The position numbers and the translations under genes are program-made. Positions 16,990 through 25,339 of a stretch of 64,000 bases of DNA are shown in pieces. The notes under the pieces were generated by a model. It was given only the letters and a program-made list of their open reading frames with translations. It ran no database searches and had not been told where the DNA came from. How positions within the stretch are numbered: position 1 is the first letter of the stretch; every line of letters starts with the position of its first letter. Source of the DNA: Rhodococcus sp. OK519 (GTDB lineage Bacteria > Actinomycetota > Actinomycetes > Mycobacteriales > Mycobacteriaceae); NCBI RefSeq assembly GCF_003051005.1, contig NZ_QAOW01000002.1, positions 434,001 to 498,000 on the forward strand, in the 5' to 3' direction.

Positions 16990-17062
16990 GCCTTCGTAGC
17001 TCAGGGGATAGAGCAACCCTCTCCTAAAGGGTAGGTCGCAGGTTCGAATCCTGCCGAGGGCA
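16990..17062 (+). tRNA. Prophage-borne tRNA-Arg(CCU)
   Basis: A complete 73-base tRNA. The acceptor GCCTTCG pairs with CGAGGGC (one G-U pair), the anticodon stem is ACCCT/AGGGT, and the loop CTCCTAA gives anticodon CCU. The T arm is GCAGG TTCGAAT CCTGC. CCA is not encoded. It lies inside the prophage, 100 bases from attL. Its 3' part is almost identical to the disrupted host gene but the anticodon stem differs, so it should supply the lost function without being an integration target. Confidence 0.93.
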
Positions 17063-17143
17063 CACAAGCCTGTTCAGGCCGTTCTCTTTTGGTGAACCGT
17101 TCAGTCTGGTATGTGTCATGGGACTGATCGAGGGGATCCCGCC

Positions 17144-17710
17144 ATGACGTACACGCCGCCACCGCCGAACTACTACCCACCGCAGCAGTGGCCGCCACCG
17201 CAACCGCCAAAGAAGAAGGGGCATTGGCTGCCGTCCATCTTCGCCGCGATCGGTGTTGTCGCAGTCGCACTGTTCTTGGCGAACGCGTTCGGACTATTGG
17301 ATGAGGGGCAAGGCGGCGAATCTGCGCCGGCCTTGATCAAGGCGGATGTCACCGACACCGATAAGTCCGTCTACGAGAGCGTCACTGATCGCGACTACGC
17401 GGTGATCGCCAAGAATCCCGACCCCCACCGAGGCCGCAAAGTCATCATCTATGGCGACGTGTTCCAGGCTGACTCCCGGATCGGCGAGAATGACATCAAG
17501 ATCAATGCGAGGGGTGAAGGGAACACCTTGTTCTTCGAGCAGAACACTCACATTGTTGGGTCGTCTGATACGTTCCGCGATGTGGTGGAGGGCGATGAGG
17601 TGAAGGTGTGGGCGACTGTGCTGGGCGAGTATGAGTACACGTCGTTGAGTGATAAGCAGATTCGGGTGCCGATGCTTCAGGCGAACATGATTGAAGTCAT
17701 CCCCAACTAA
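17144..17710 (+). CDS. Pro-rich membrane-anchored protein, likely lysogenic conversion gene
   Basis: A 188-residue protein. The N-terminus is Pro-, Tyr- and Gln-rich (MTYTPPPPNYYPPQQW), then Lys-rich, followed by one transmembrane helix (about 37-56). The outer part (about 70-188) is mostly beta-like, with KVIIYGDVFQ and DEVKVWATVLGEY, reminiscent of an OB-fold, though I cannot name a family. The ATG is preceded by GAGGGGA. It is the only long rightward gene at the left prophage end, away from the lytic genes, and is followed by its own terminator, as expected for a gene expressed in the lysogen. Confidence 0.8.
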   Translation: MTYTPPPPNYYPPQQWPPPQPPKKKGHWLPSIFAAIGVVAVALFLANAFGLLDEGQGGESAPALIKADVTDTDKSVYESVTDRDYAVIAKNPDPHRGRKVIIYGDVFQADSRIGENDIKINARGEGNTLFFEQNTHIVGSSDTFRDVVEGDEVKVWATVLGEYEYTSLSDKQIRVPMLQANMIEVIPN

Positions 17711-17777
17711 CTCGCACACACGTTCGAACCACCTGCTACCCTCAACACGTGCCTGAGGGAAGCGGGCACACGGGCAG

Positions 17778-17811
17778 AGGGACACCCAGAAGGCAGGTTG
17801 GGGGTGTCCCT
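17778..17811 (+). terminator. Terminator after the Pro-rich membrane protein gene
   Basis: AGGGACACCC and GGGTGTCCCT form a ten-pair stem about 70 bases beyond the stop. Confidence 0.65.
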
Positions 17812-17934
17812 TACTCGTGTTCGTGGTCGAGTAGCCACTGCTGGTGTTCGGCTTCCCATTGTGCGATGTCCCAGAGTTCATCCATGCAGGGTTGGACGCG
17901 TGCGGTGGTGTGTGGGTTCCCTGGAATGCAGAAA

Positions 17935-17970
17935 AAGGCCCCCACTCCTCGCGTTGAGGGTGGGGGCCTT
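17935..17970 (-). terminator. Terminator for leftward late transcription
   Basis: AAGGCCCCCAC and GTGGGGGCCTT form an 11-pair stem. Read leftwards it is followed by TTTTTC, so it probably ends transcripts coming from the tail-gene operon. Confidence 0.7.
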
Positions 17971-18029
17971 CTGGTTGGGTCGGCGGTTAGTGACTTGCTA
18001 AGGACCGCCGGTGCCTGCACGGTGGTGGG

Positions 18030-18069
18030 AAACCCCGCTGCGGGCGCTTCAGCGCCTGCGGCGGGGTTT
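18030..18069 (+). terminator. Rho-independent terminator
   Basis: AAACCCCGC and GCGGGGTTT flank an inner GCGGGCGCT/AGCGCCTGC pairing, and a T-run follows on the plus strand. Together with the hairpin at 17935 it insulates opposing transcripts. Confidence 0.75.
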
Positions 18070-18604
18070 TTGGGTTGGGCAAAGACCTATCGCTGGTCGG
18101 GCGATGGTGGGACGCTTGGCGCGGCCGGGTCGGATGTGCGCTGCAGGGGGCTGCACATCTGGTCCGGCCTTCACCCGGCAATTACAGCCCAAAGGCGGGC
18201 CCGCCTTCGTTACCGTCTACTCCGCGACGCCCGATTCCCTCCGCGACGCCCGATTCCCTCCTCGAAGCCCGATTCCATCCTCGAGATCGGGTCCGCTCGA
18301 GATCGGGCGTCGCACTCATTGCGGATTGGCTGCGGAACAGCGGATGGACCGCGTGCGGCGAGTGCGCCCCTTACCGTTTGAACGGCGCCGTCCGATCCGC
18401 CCACCCCGGACCGGGCGGCGCTCACCACGCCGATGCGACCGACAGAGCGCGGGTTACGAGCCGGCGCGTGAGCGATAACGGGCGGTCGCAGGGTGGGGAA
18501 CTAAACCTTCCGGCATCACAAATCGCTGCCCGCGGCCATACAAATCCGACCGTTCAGTCGGGTCGGTATTGGCAGCCGCGCCGCGATGATGCATGATCCC
18601 CGTC
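18070..18604. other. Mostly non-coding spacer of the left prophage end
   Basis: Apart from the direct repeats at 18222-18313, I see no convincing gene, RNA or signal here. Long overlapping frames exist on the plus strand but have no ribosome-binding sites and biased Arg/Pro composition. Confidence 0.5.
18222..18313. repeat. 19-bp tandem repeats with an inverted copy
   Basis: CCGCGACGCCCGATTCCCT occurs twice in tandem (18222-18240 and 18241-18259), then a degenerate third unit (18260-18278). The inverse ATCGGGCGTCGC is present at 18302-18313. The function is unknown; it could bind a protein or form structure. Confidence 0.75.
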
Positions 18605-18799
18605 ATGAGCAACGACGCACTGCGGCTTCTGCAGCTTCAGAAGGAGTTCCAGGACCGCGAGACGGCCACGTCGCTGGCCCAGATGTACTCACGCACGGAC
18701 TGGTCGCCGCGATCGGAAGAGGAGATCGCCGTGGAGTACGCGGCGACCCTTCGCCGGCTGCTCTCCTCCGCCGAAGCGATTGACTCGGGTCAGCTGTAG
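18605..18799 (+). CDS. Small hypothetical phage protein
   Basis: A possible 64-residue soluble protein, MSNDALRLLQLQKEFQDRET at its start, mostly helical and charged. It converges on the last tail gene and overlaps its 3' end by ten bases. No clear ribosome-binding site was found, so it may be spurious. Confidence 0.4.
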   Translation: MSNDALRLLQLQKEFQDRETATSLAQMYSRTDWSPRSEEEIAVEYAATLRRLLSSAEAIDSGQL

Positions 18800-20772
18800 A
18801 AGCTTGAGTACAGCGACCTGATTGCAGCTCGCTGTGAAGCGTCTGCCGCGTACGGAAGGATCTCCAGCGCGGCCACATCCATCTGTGTGAACGTGGACGG
18901 TGTCGACCCAGAGAACGCAGCCAAGCGGATACCTACCCCCGCGTTCGCCCCGGCATCGCCGACGGTCTCGACACCATCGATCGCCAGCACCGATGACGCG
19001 CCATTGAAGACGACGATCGCGGTATGCCATGCGGTATCGGGGACGGCCGGAGGCGCGGACGTGAGTGCCGTTCCTGCGTTGATCTGGTAGTTCGTGGCGC
19101 CCGCCGGTAGCGTCGAAAACGAGTTGCCGCCAGTGCCGGTTCCGGTGGACCCGACGAGCATCCGATTCGCTTGCGGGGTTCCTTGCAGTCGATACCGCAA
19201 GACCCGAGTGTGGGGCTGCGTGCCGGCGAACGAGGAATGGTGAAGCATGTCGTCGATGCCGTCGAACCTGACGAACCGCACCCCGCTCTCCGATGCCACG
19301 ACCGGTCGGGCCGCGCCGCCCGAGTTCGCGAGGTTCAGGCCGGACACGGCGGAAGGCCAGGACGCCAGCAGGTCAGCATCGGTCAGCCCGGCCGCGAGCC
19401 ACGATTGCGATGCGCCAGAAAGCGGCGGGATCACCGCGGCGTTCGGCGTTCCGGTGACCACATCGGACCAGGGCCCGTAACCGACACCGTTGGCTGCCCT
19501 GACCCGCACCTCGTGCGCGGTGCCATTCGCCAGGCTGGTAATCGCCGAACTCGTTGCGGTCGAGGACTGCGACGTCCAGGCAGTTTGGCCGACCGCCCGG
19601 TAGTTGAGTTCGTAGCTGGTAGGGGCAGGAGAGCTTGCAGGCTTAGTCCAGGAGACGAGCAACGTCTTCGAGGCCCCACTGACGACCACTCCGGTCACCT
19701 GCCCCGGGGCCGTTGGGATGGCTTTGCCCGGCGCGATCCAGTCACGCCGGGCGAGCTGCTGCTCGAAGAACGATGCCATCAGTGGGTGCACGGTCTTGGC
19801 GAGGTGGATCGTGTCGCCCGGCACCATGAGCTGCGGCGGAATCGTGTCATTTGCGATCGCGGTCTGGTCGCCAGCGGTGGGAGTGAGCCCGAGGTCCGTG
19901 ATGGCGCGCTCGACGAGGTACTTCCGGAGGTCCACGAACTGCAGCGGATACTTGCTGGCCAGCTCGGCGTTGATGGCGGTGATGGTCGTGTGGCCGGGAG
20001 TCCCGCGAGTCTCTGCTGTGGAAGTCGTGGTGCCCCAGAGCAGGAACCTGCGCACCGTGGGAGCGAGATGGTCCACGAGGCGCTGGGTGCCTTTGATGAC
20101 GTGCTCGGCCACCGACGCGTCGGAGCCCTTCACGTCGTAGGAGACGTTGTTGCGGCCGACTCCGAGAATGAGAGTCGACCACCGGTCGATCTGCGTGTCC
20201 ACGATGAACGGGGCGGAACCCGAGACCGGCACCACTGAACCGGCGTTCGTGCGGGTGAATGTGAGGTCGGTGGTGGCCGTGGTGGTGCGCGTGAGCGTGC
20301 CCGGCACGCCCGCGAGTGAGCCGGTGAAGGTCCACGTCCGATTCGGCCGCCAACCCACACCCGCAGGAATATTCACCGTCACAGCGCCGGACGCCGGTAT
20401 CGAGCCGCCCGCGACCGTGCACTGCAAGACCAGCGCACCGACGTGAATCCCGATCTCATCGACGGTCATCCCGGAGCGACCAAGGTTGACGATCGTCGCG
20501 CCCGAGTCCAGATCGGCGAGCTTCGCGGGCCACGCATCGCTGATCGACCAGTCGCCGCCGCTGTCGTAGCCGCGGGTTAGGGAGTCCCCGACCGTGGCCT
20601 TCGCGCTCTTCAGGGACAGGGTGACACCTTCAGCGGGGGCATAAGTGGAGTTAAGGTGCGCTTCCAACTCCGGAGGATTCACCTTCTTCCCCACCGGATC
20701 GAACTGCGCCTTCGAACCCAGCAGCGCCTTCACACGCCCCTCAAGCTCATCAACAATCGGATTACCAGCCAT
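18790..20772 (-). CDS. Tail protein with SGNH hydrolase, fibronectin III and lectin-like domains
   Basis: A 660-residue protein at the end of the tail-fibre block. After a short phage-attachment region, an SGNH/GDSL hydrolase domain (about 55-345) shows GDSLTRGYDSGG (Ser 64), NLGRSGMTVDEIG (block II), GVGRNNV (block III) and GDTIHLAKTVHP (D-x2-H type block V). A fibronectin type III domain follows (about 355-445), then a concanavalin-like C-terminal domain with VRFVRFDGIDDML. It could de-esterify surface glycans or lipids during adsorption. The second codon ATG is chosen since GGGAG precedes it; the first is TTG. Confidence 0.85.
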   Translation of the reverse strand: MAGNPIVDELEGRVKALLGSKAQFDPVGKKVNPPELEAHLNSTYAPAEGVTLSLKSAKATVGDSLTRGYDSGGDWSISDAWPAKLADLDSGATIVNLGRSGMTVDEIGIHVGALVLQCTVAGGSIPASGAVTVNIPAGVGWRPNRTWTFTGSLAGVPGTLTRTTTATTDLTFTRTNAGSVVPVSGSAPFIVDTQIDRWSTLILGVGRNNVSYDVKGSDASVAEHVIKGTQRLVDHLAPTVRRFLLWGTTTSTAETRGTPGHTTITAINAELASKYPLQFVDLRKYLVERAITDLGLTPTAGDQTAIANDTIPPQLMVPGDTIHLAKTVHPLMASFFEQQLARRDWIAPGKAIPTAPGQVTGVVVSGASKTLLVSWTKPASSPAPTSYELNYRAVGQTAWTSQSSTATSSAITSLANGTAHEVRVRAANGVGYGPWSDVVTGTPNAAVIPPLSGASQSWLAAGLTDADLLASWPSAVSGLNLANSGGAARPVVASESGVRFVRFDGIDDMLHHSSFAGTQPHTRVLRYRLQGTPQANRMLVGSTGTGTGGNSFSTLPAGATNYQINAGTALTSAPPAVPDTAWHTAIVVFNGASSVLAIDGVETVGDAGANAGVGIRLAAFSGSTPSTFTQMDVAALEILPYAADASQRAAIRSLYSSFYS

Positions 20773-20790
20773 CAAAAACTCCCATCAAAA

Positions 20791-21213
20791 TCAGGCCACA
20801 AACGCTTCAAGGAACGTCACCGCCCCAGACTCCACAACCGCCCAAGAGGCCTGCGCAGTACGAATCCGCACCGACAACACATCCCCCTCCACCACAGCCA
20901 CATTCGGCACCGACACCGTCAGCGAGGAACCAACAATCGAGGCGTTCGTCAACCCCAAAATCTCCACACCATTGAGAGTCAGCGACAAACCCCAGTTGTT
21001 GCTTGTCGTCACCGTGCGAGTTACCTGAGCACGCACAGTCACCGTCGCAGCGTCAGGCACCAGAATCCCGCTCACATGCGCCACATCCGGGAACCCGCTG
21101 TCGGGCAGCCAGTTCTGGATCACCAAATCGGCACCGGTAGCCGTCGGCGTGTACCGGCCATTCTTGACGACCCGCCACGGAGGAGGCGTACGGAACGCCC
21201 GCACAATCGACAT
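20791..21213 (-). CDS. Hypothetical minor tail protein
   Basis: A 140-residue, Thr-, Val- and Ser-rich beta-type protein. GVEILGLTNASIVGSSLTVS and VRIRTAQASWAVVESGAVTF suggest a receptor-binding or adaptor domain. Its ATG overlaps the upstream TGA by one base (TGATG), so it is co-translated with the tail fibre. The C-terminus of the upstream fibre (VYVSALGASPGRVL) has a similar style, so the two may share a fold. Confidence 0.75.
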   Translation of the reverse strand: MSIVRAFRTPPPWRVVKNGRYTPTATGADLVIQNWLPDSGFPDVAHVSGILVPDAATVTVRAQVTRTVTTSNNWGLSLTLNGVEILGLTNASIVGSSLTVSVPNVAVVEGDVLSVRIRTAQASWAVVESGAVTFLEAFVA

Positions 21214-22967
21214 CACAGATACCGCCCCCGAACAACCGCAGCGAGCACCCTGCCCGGAGACGCCCCAAGCGCAGACACGTACACCGTCAGCCGATCATTC
21301 GTCGCGAACGTTGCATTCACGCCCGAAGCCACACCAGTCCGAGCAAAATCCGTACCCGGTCCATCCGCCTGGTTCGCCACCGACACCGACAGATTGGTGC
21401 CGCTGATCTGCGCGTTGTTCTTACGCAACTCCACCAGCGTGGTGCTGCCAGCGTCGCTCGTCCCGAACTGGTAGAGCACGGTGTCGATCACACACGGCCT
21501 CGGAACCGGCACACCCACAATCAGATCCCCCGAACCGACCTTTCGCGTGCTCGAACTGTGCACAATCACCAACTCGAACGGCACACCCGACAACTTGCTG
21601 AAATCGATTCCCGCGTTCGCCGCAACATCCGAGCCAGGAATACCACCCGCCGGCTTCTGGTACGCCGTGTCAGCGCGATCCACCGAATCCTTCAGCGCCG
21701 TAACAAGCTTGTCCCGCGACACATTGCCGTTCGCAAGCTTGTCCAACGTTACCGCCGAAGATGCGAGCTTGTCAGACGACACCGACCCAAACCCCAACTT
21801 AGAGTTCGTGACCGCACCATCCTGCAAATCGCCAGCCGCAATCGAGCCATCCACAATCTTCGAACTATCAACCGAGTTCGCGCCCAGCTTCCCCAGAGTG
21901 ACCGCGCCATCCTGAAGCTTCACCGTGGACACCGAACCATCAGCAGGCGCACCAGCCCAGCCAGCAGCAGCCTGCTCCGACGCCAACGCAGCAGCCGCCG
22001 AAACCGCCGCCTCACCAGCCTTCGTAGTCGCAGTCCCCGCGGCAGACTGCGCCTCCCCCGCCTTCACGACGGCCACCTGCCTCGACTGATCCGCCGACTC
22101 CGCAGCAGTCGTAGCAACCGCCGCCCCATCCAACGAATCATCACGAGCCGCAGACGCTTCCGCCGCCTTCAACTGCGCAACCTCAGCCGAAGTCACAGCA
22201 ACAGTCGCACCATCCAACGAATCCTCGCGAGCAGCAACAGCCTCAGCAGCCTTAGACTGCGCAACCTCAGCAGACGTAGCCGCAACCGCCGCACCATCAA
22301 GCGAATCATTCCGCGCCGCAACAGCCTCGCCAGCCTTCTCGACAGCAGTCGCCGCAGACACACCAGCCGACAACTCAGACGCCCGCGCAGCATCCGCAGC
22401 CTCACCCAAATCAGCCAACGCCTGCAAACTAACCGGCGGCAAATCCGACACCGGATCCGTATCCACCGAAAACACCAGCGACGAACCCTCAACCCGCACC
22501 CCAGACACCGAATCGCCCTGAGGCCCACGAGTCACACCAGGCGCCGGCGAACCCGGAACCGGAAACTCATTCGCCAAATCCACCACCGTGCCAGGCACAG
22601 CCGGAATCTCCAACGGACGCAACACCACACGCTCATTGCGCACCCGCAAGTCCACAAACTCGACCCGATAGAACGCCGCCTGCGGACTAGTCCACTCATC
22701 CAATGCGGGAAGCTTCACGAACTTCTTCCCACGATGCGACAGGTCACCATTCGAGTCGAGCGGCACATCAAACTGCTGCACCACACGAATCGTCGGACCA
22801 TTCGGATGATGCGGCATCAACACCGCATCCCGAGTATTCAACTGGAGCGTGAACCGGACAGTACCGGTAACCCCAACCTCATCCGGGTCATCGTCCGGGT
22901 CCATCCCATCCGGAATGAACGCACTGATGTTGCCCTTCACAGTCACATACTTCAATGGGTGCGTCAC
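21213..22967 (-). CDS. Tail fibre/minor tail protein with internal repeats
   Basis: A 584-residue tail fibre. The N-terminal region (1-175) includes KYVTVKGNISAFIPDGMD and resembles proteins that attach fibres to the baseplate. Residues about 180-330 hold about four Ala-rich repeats containing DSLDGAAVA, probably a coiled shaft. Then come DGSVSTVKLQDGAVTLGKL-type repeats and a beta-rich C-terminal tip. The GTG start is chosen for the GAGGGGG site just upstream; a longer frame overlaps the neighbour without such a signal. Confidence 0.82.
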   Translation of the reverse strand: MTHPLKYVTVKGNISAFIPDGMDPDDDPDEVGVTGTVRFTLQLNTRDAVLMPHHPNGPTIRVVQQFDVPLDSNGDLSHRGKKFVKLPALDEWTSPQAAFYRVEFVDLRVRNERVVLRPLEIPAVPGTVVDLANEFPVPGSPAPGVTRGPQGDSVSGVRVEGSSLVFSVDTDPVSDLPPVSLQALADLGEAADAARASELSAGVSAATAVEKAGEAVAARNDSLDGAAVAATSAEVAQSKAAEAVAAREDSLDGATVAVTSAEVAQLKAAEASAARDDSLDGAAVATTAAESADQSRQVAVVKAGEAQSAAGTATTKAGEAAVSAAAALASEQAAAGWAGAPADGSVSTVKLQDGAVTLGKLGANSVDSSKIVDGSIAAGDLQDGAVTNSKLGFGSVSSDKLASSAVTLDKLANGNVSRDKLVTALKDSVDRADTAYQKPAGGIPGSDVAANAGIDFSKLSGVPFELVIVHSSSTRKVGSGDLIVGVPVPRPCVIDTVLYQFGTSDAGSTTLVELRKNNAQISGTNLSVSVANQADGPGTDFARTGVASGVNATFATNDRLTVYVSALGASPGRVLAAVVRGRYL

Positions 22968-22977
22968 AGCATCCCCC

Positions 22978-23562
22978 TCACTTATACAAGCCAATCCAAG
23001 GGGCGCGATCACCCACGGTCATCGACTGAAACGTCAACGTCGAAGGCGGCGAAGTCACCGACGCCTGCCGCACCTGCAACCCATACGGGGCACGAACCGG
23101 CAACACACCCGCGCGCTGACCAACAGACGGCGCAGAACCCGAACCCGAAGTCGCCCAGGACAACCCCAGCACCACCAGATCGCCAACCTCGACCTGAACC
23201 GGCACACCAAAGCTGCCCGACACCTCACCAACCGCTGACGCCGCATGAGACACCAAATCATTCGTCGCCCCACGCAACCGAAACACGCCCGGCGCAGACT
23301 CCACATACAGGGACAACACCAACCGCGACCCCGTACCGCCCCGACCAAACAGACACGTCGCACCCTCAAACGGGCCAGCAGTACTCACCCGCGCCAAATG
23401 AAAATAGGTGCCACCCGAACCCAACTCCGCCGGCGAAGCAGCGAACTGCGGATACGTCACCTCGCACGCATCCACCCCACCCATCCACAACGGCGGAAAC
23501 TGCCCGTTCAACGTCCGGGCAGACACACGGGCAGCCTCCACCAAATCCCTATTGAGAGCCAT
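22978..23562 (-). CDS. Minor tail protein
   Basis: A 194-residue beta-rich protein in the fibre cluster. It starts MALNRDLVEAARVSARTLNG and contains LVLSLYVESAPGVFRLRGA and GDLVVLGLSWATSGSGS. No catalytic motif is visible. Position and composition suggest a fibre or baseplate component. Confidence 0.75.
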   Translation of the reverse strand: MALNRDLVEAARVSARTLNGQFPPLWMGGVDACEVTYPQFAASPAELGSGGTYFHLARVSTAGPFEGATCLFGRGGTGSRLVLSLYVESAPGVFRLRGATNDLVSHAASAVGEVSGSFGVPVQVEVGDLVVLGLSWATSGSGSAPSVGQRAGVLPVRAPYGLQVRQASVTSPPSTLTFQSMTVGDRAPWIGLYK

Positions 23563-23565
23563 GAA

Positions 23566-24639
23566 TCACACCGGGATGCAAGTGACTTCGAGGAACGCGC
23601 CATCCTTCGACACCTGGAACGCGTCAGCACCCGAACCCAGATTCGACAAGTTCACGAAGTATTCGACCGGAGTGTTCGCGGGCACCACCGCAACCGGTGA
23701 ACCCGGCCCGATCGGGCTAGACGCGCCAGCAGTGTCATAGCGGGGATTGATCTGCACCCAATGCGGCTGATCGATCGGCAGACTGTACGCCTGCGCACAC
23801 AGCGTGCCATCAGGTGCTGTGGTCACCGAACCTGTGATCGGGGTCGTGTACACCACCCACAGGGTGATTTTGCTGTTCGCGCTCGCCCGCGCCACAACCC
23901 CGGAACGAACCGAAGGCCGGTACGCGAACGGCTGACCGGGTACCAGCATTCGGGCAATCCACCGAGACACGGGAGCCACGCCAGCTGGCACATCAACAGT
24001 GTTGAACTGGATTTCCGGAAGGAAGTAGGTGCTGGGAACCTTCACTGGCGCTGTCGTGTAGGTGCCGTCGCCCTTGCGGACAATCACATCACCCGCAGCC
24101 ACACCCAACGCGGCCGAGAAATCAGCCGCCGACGCGATCGACGCAGCAGGACCAGTCAGCCCCCGATCGCCCTTCTCACCCTTGTCGCCCTTCTGCGAGA
24201 TGACATTGATCCGGTAGTTCCCCGGCGACACCTCCTCGATCGAACCACCCGGTGTCGGACCGGACGAGAACACGCCACCCACCAGGTTCGGCATGTCCCC
24301 CTGATCGCCCTTCTGCCCGATGAAGTCCTCGCGCTCCACCAGATCCCGGCCGTTCCAAATCCAACCGGACGACGACCCATCAACCCCATACCAGTGGCCC
24401 GCCTCGGCCTCCGTCAAACCCTCCGCAATCGCGGCCAGATCCCCCACGGACGGCACCGAATACTGGTAGACAGGCGACGGCCCCGGATCACCCTTGTCGC
24501 CCTTGTCGCCCTTGTAGGCGGGAATGTTGATGTCGATGTGGTCGTCCACGAACTCAAGCACAGCCTTGTTCGTCTCTCGGACATCGAACGCGTCCTTGAA
24601 CTTCATGTTCAGCTTCGTGTTGCGTTCGTACTGGTACAT
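23566..24639 (-). CDS. Collagen-like minor tail fibre protein
   Basis: A 357-residue protein. A short attachment region ends in collagen-like Gly-X-Y triplets (KGDKGDKGDPGPS, about 43-55); further short runs occur at QKGDQGD and QKGDKGEKGDRGLTGPA. These form trimeric shafts. The C-terminal half (about 195-357) is a beta-type head that would touch the cell surface. The ATG is preceded by the AGGGGAGCC form of the motif shared by several structural genes. Confidence 0.85.
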   Translation of the reverse strand: MYQYERNTKLNMKFKDAFDVRETNKAVLEFVDDHIDINIPAYKGDKGDKGDPGPSPVYQYSVPSVGDLAAIAEGLTEAEAGHWYGVDGSSSGWIWNGRDLVEREDFIGQKGDQGDMPNLVGGVFSSGPTPGGSIEEVSPGNYRINVISQKGDKGEKGDRGLTGPAASIASAADFSAALGVAAGDVIVRKGDGTYTTAPVKVPSTYFLPEIQFNTVDVPAGVAPVSRWIARMLVPGQPFAYRPSVRSGVVARASANSKITLWVVYTTPITGSVTTAPDGTLCAQAYSLPIDQPHWVQINPRYDTAGASSPIGPGSPVAVVPANTPVEYFVNLSNLGSGADAFQVSKDGAFLEVTCIPV

Positions 24640-24666
24640 GGCTCCCCTATGAAATTATGTAACAAC
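24640..24666 (-). promoter_or_regulatory. Repeated start-associated motif
   Basis: Read leftwards, TAATTTCATAGGGGAGCC ends at the ATG of the collagen-like gene. Very similar blocks precede the capsid and major tail genes. Confidence 0.6.
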
Positions 24667-25092
24667 CTATTTCGCGGCAGCAGCCCGCAACTCTGCAAGC
24701 TCCCGGCGAAGATCACCAATCAGATCCGTCGCCTCACCCAACTGGGCACGAAGATCCGCAATATCCGCCTCAGACCGATGACGCTCCTGCTCAGCGAGAT
24801 GCCGCTCCTGATCGGCCCGGACCCTCTCCCGCTGCTGCTCAACCAACACCGCATCAAGTTGCGCCGCCACACCCGCCAACTGTGTGGACAGGTACACGAC
24901 ACGCTGATCGTTAAGCATCTTCGCGGCAGCCTCAATCTCTATGCGCCGCTGAATCCTTGCCGCCTTCAGACCCGACATCCACCGCCAGATCGACCCCGCA
25001 AGCGTCCTCACCCAAGGGAGGGTCACAGCAACCACCGCTGCGACCACTCCCGCATACAAGACCCAAGGGTGGGACGACGTATCAGACTCCAT
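24667..25092 (-). CDS. Membrane protein with coiled coil, probable lysis accessory
   Basis: A 141-residue protein with one N-terminal transmembrane helix (about 11-33, YAGVVAAVVAVTLPWVRTLA) and a long Glu/Arg-rich coiled coil (about 55-138). It lies directly after the holin and endolysin and overlaps the holin gene by 11 bases. One-helix proteins with coiled coils often act as second holins or spanin-like factors; the exact role is inferred from position. Confidence 0.7.
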   Translation of the reverse strand: MESDTSSHPWVLYAGVVAAVVAVTLPWVRTLAGSIWRWMSGLKAARIQRRIEIEAAAKMLNDQRVVYLSTQLAGVAAQLDAVLVEQQRERVRADQERHLAEQERHRSEADIADLRAQLGEATDLIGDLRRELAELRAAAAK

Positions 25093-25339
25093 CGCCCTTC
25101 ACTGCAGGCTCAGCCGCCAACCACGGAGCGAACCTGTTGATCAAAAGATTCACTCGCGGATCCGCCAACGCGCCAGTGATAGCGCCACACACCGCCACCG
25201 CCTGCGCCATCAGACCAGCCGGCGGAACACCAGACGCAAGAATCACAGTCGGTATCAGCGACGCCAAACCAACGATCGCAGCAAACACAGTGCGAGCGAT
25301 AGCCCGCCACGGATACGCAACCTGAGTAGGAGCAGCCAT
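25082..25339 (-). CDS. Probable holin
   Basis: An 85-residue protein with two transmembrane helices (about 14-34 and 40-60) and a charged C-terminus. Size, topology and position next to the endolysin match phage holins that make the membrane hole at lysis. The ATG overlaps the endolysin stop (TGATG). A GTG one codon earlier is possible. Confidence 0.78.
   Translation of the reverse strand: MAAPTQVAYPWRAIARTVFAAIVGLASLIPTVILASGVPPAGLMAQAVAVCGAITGALADPRVNLLINRFAPWLAAEPAVKGDGV

Noticed and set aside
18222-18278. A CRISPR array
   Set aside because: Units are directly adjacent 19-mers without spacers and there are no cas genes. The Cas4-like exonuclease at 58031 belongs to the phage recombination module.
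17749-18478. Several overlapping plus-strand frames in the left spacer
   Set aside because: They cross two terminator hairpins and tandem repeats and lack start signals.
21558-23555. A 665-codon plus-strand frame opposite the tail-fibre genes
   Set aside because: Strong Arg/Thr/Pro bias and no domain; the minus strand encodes coherent tail proteins with ribosome-binding sites.
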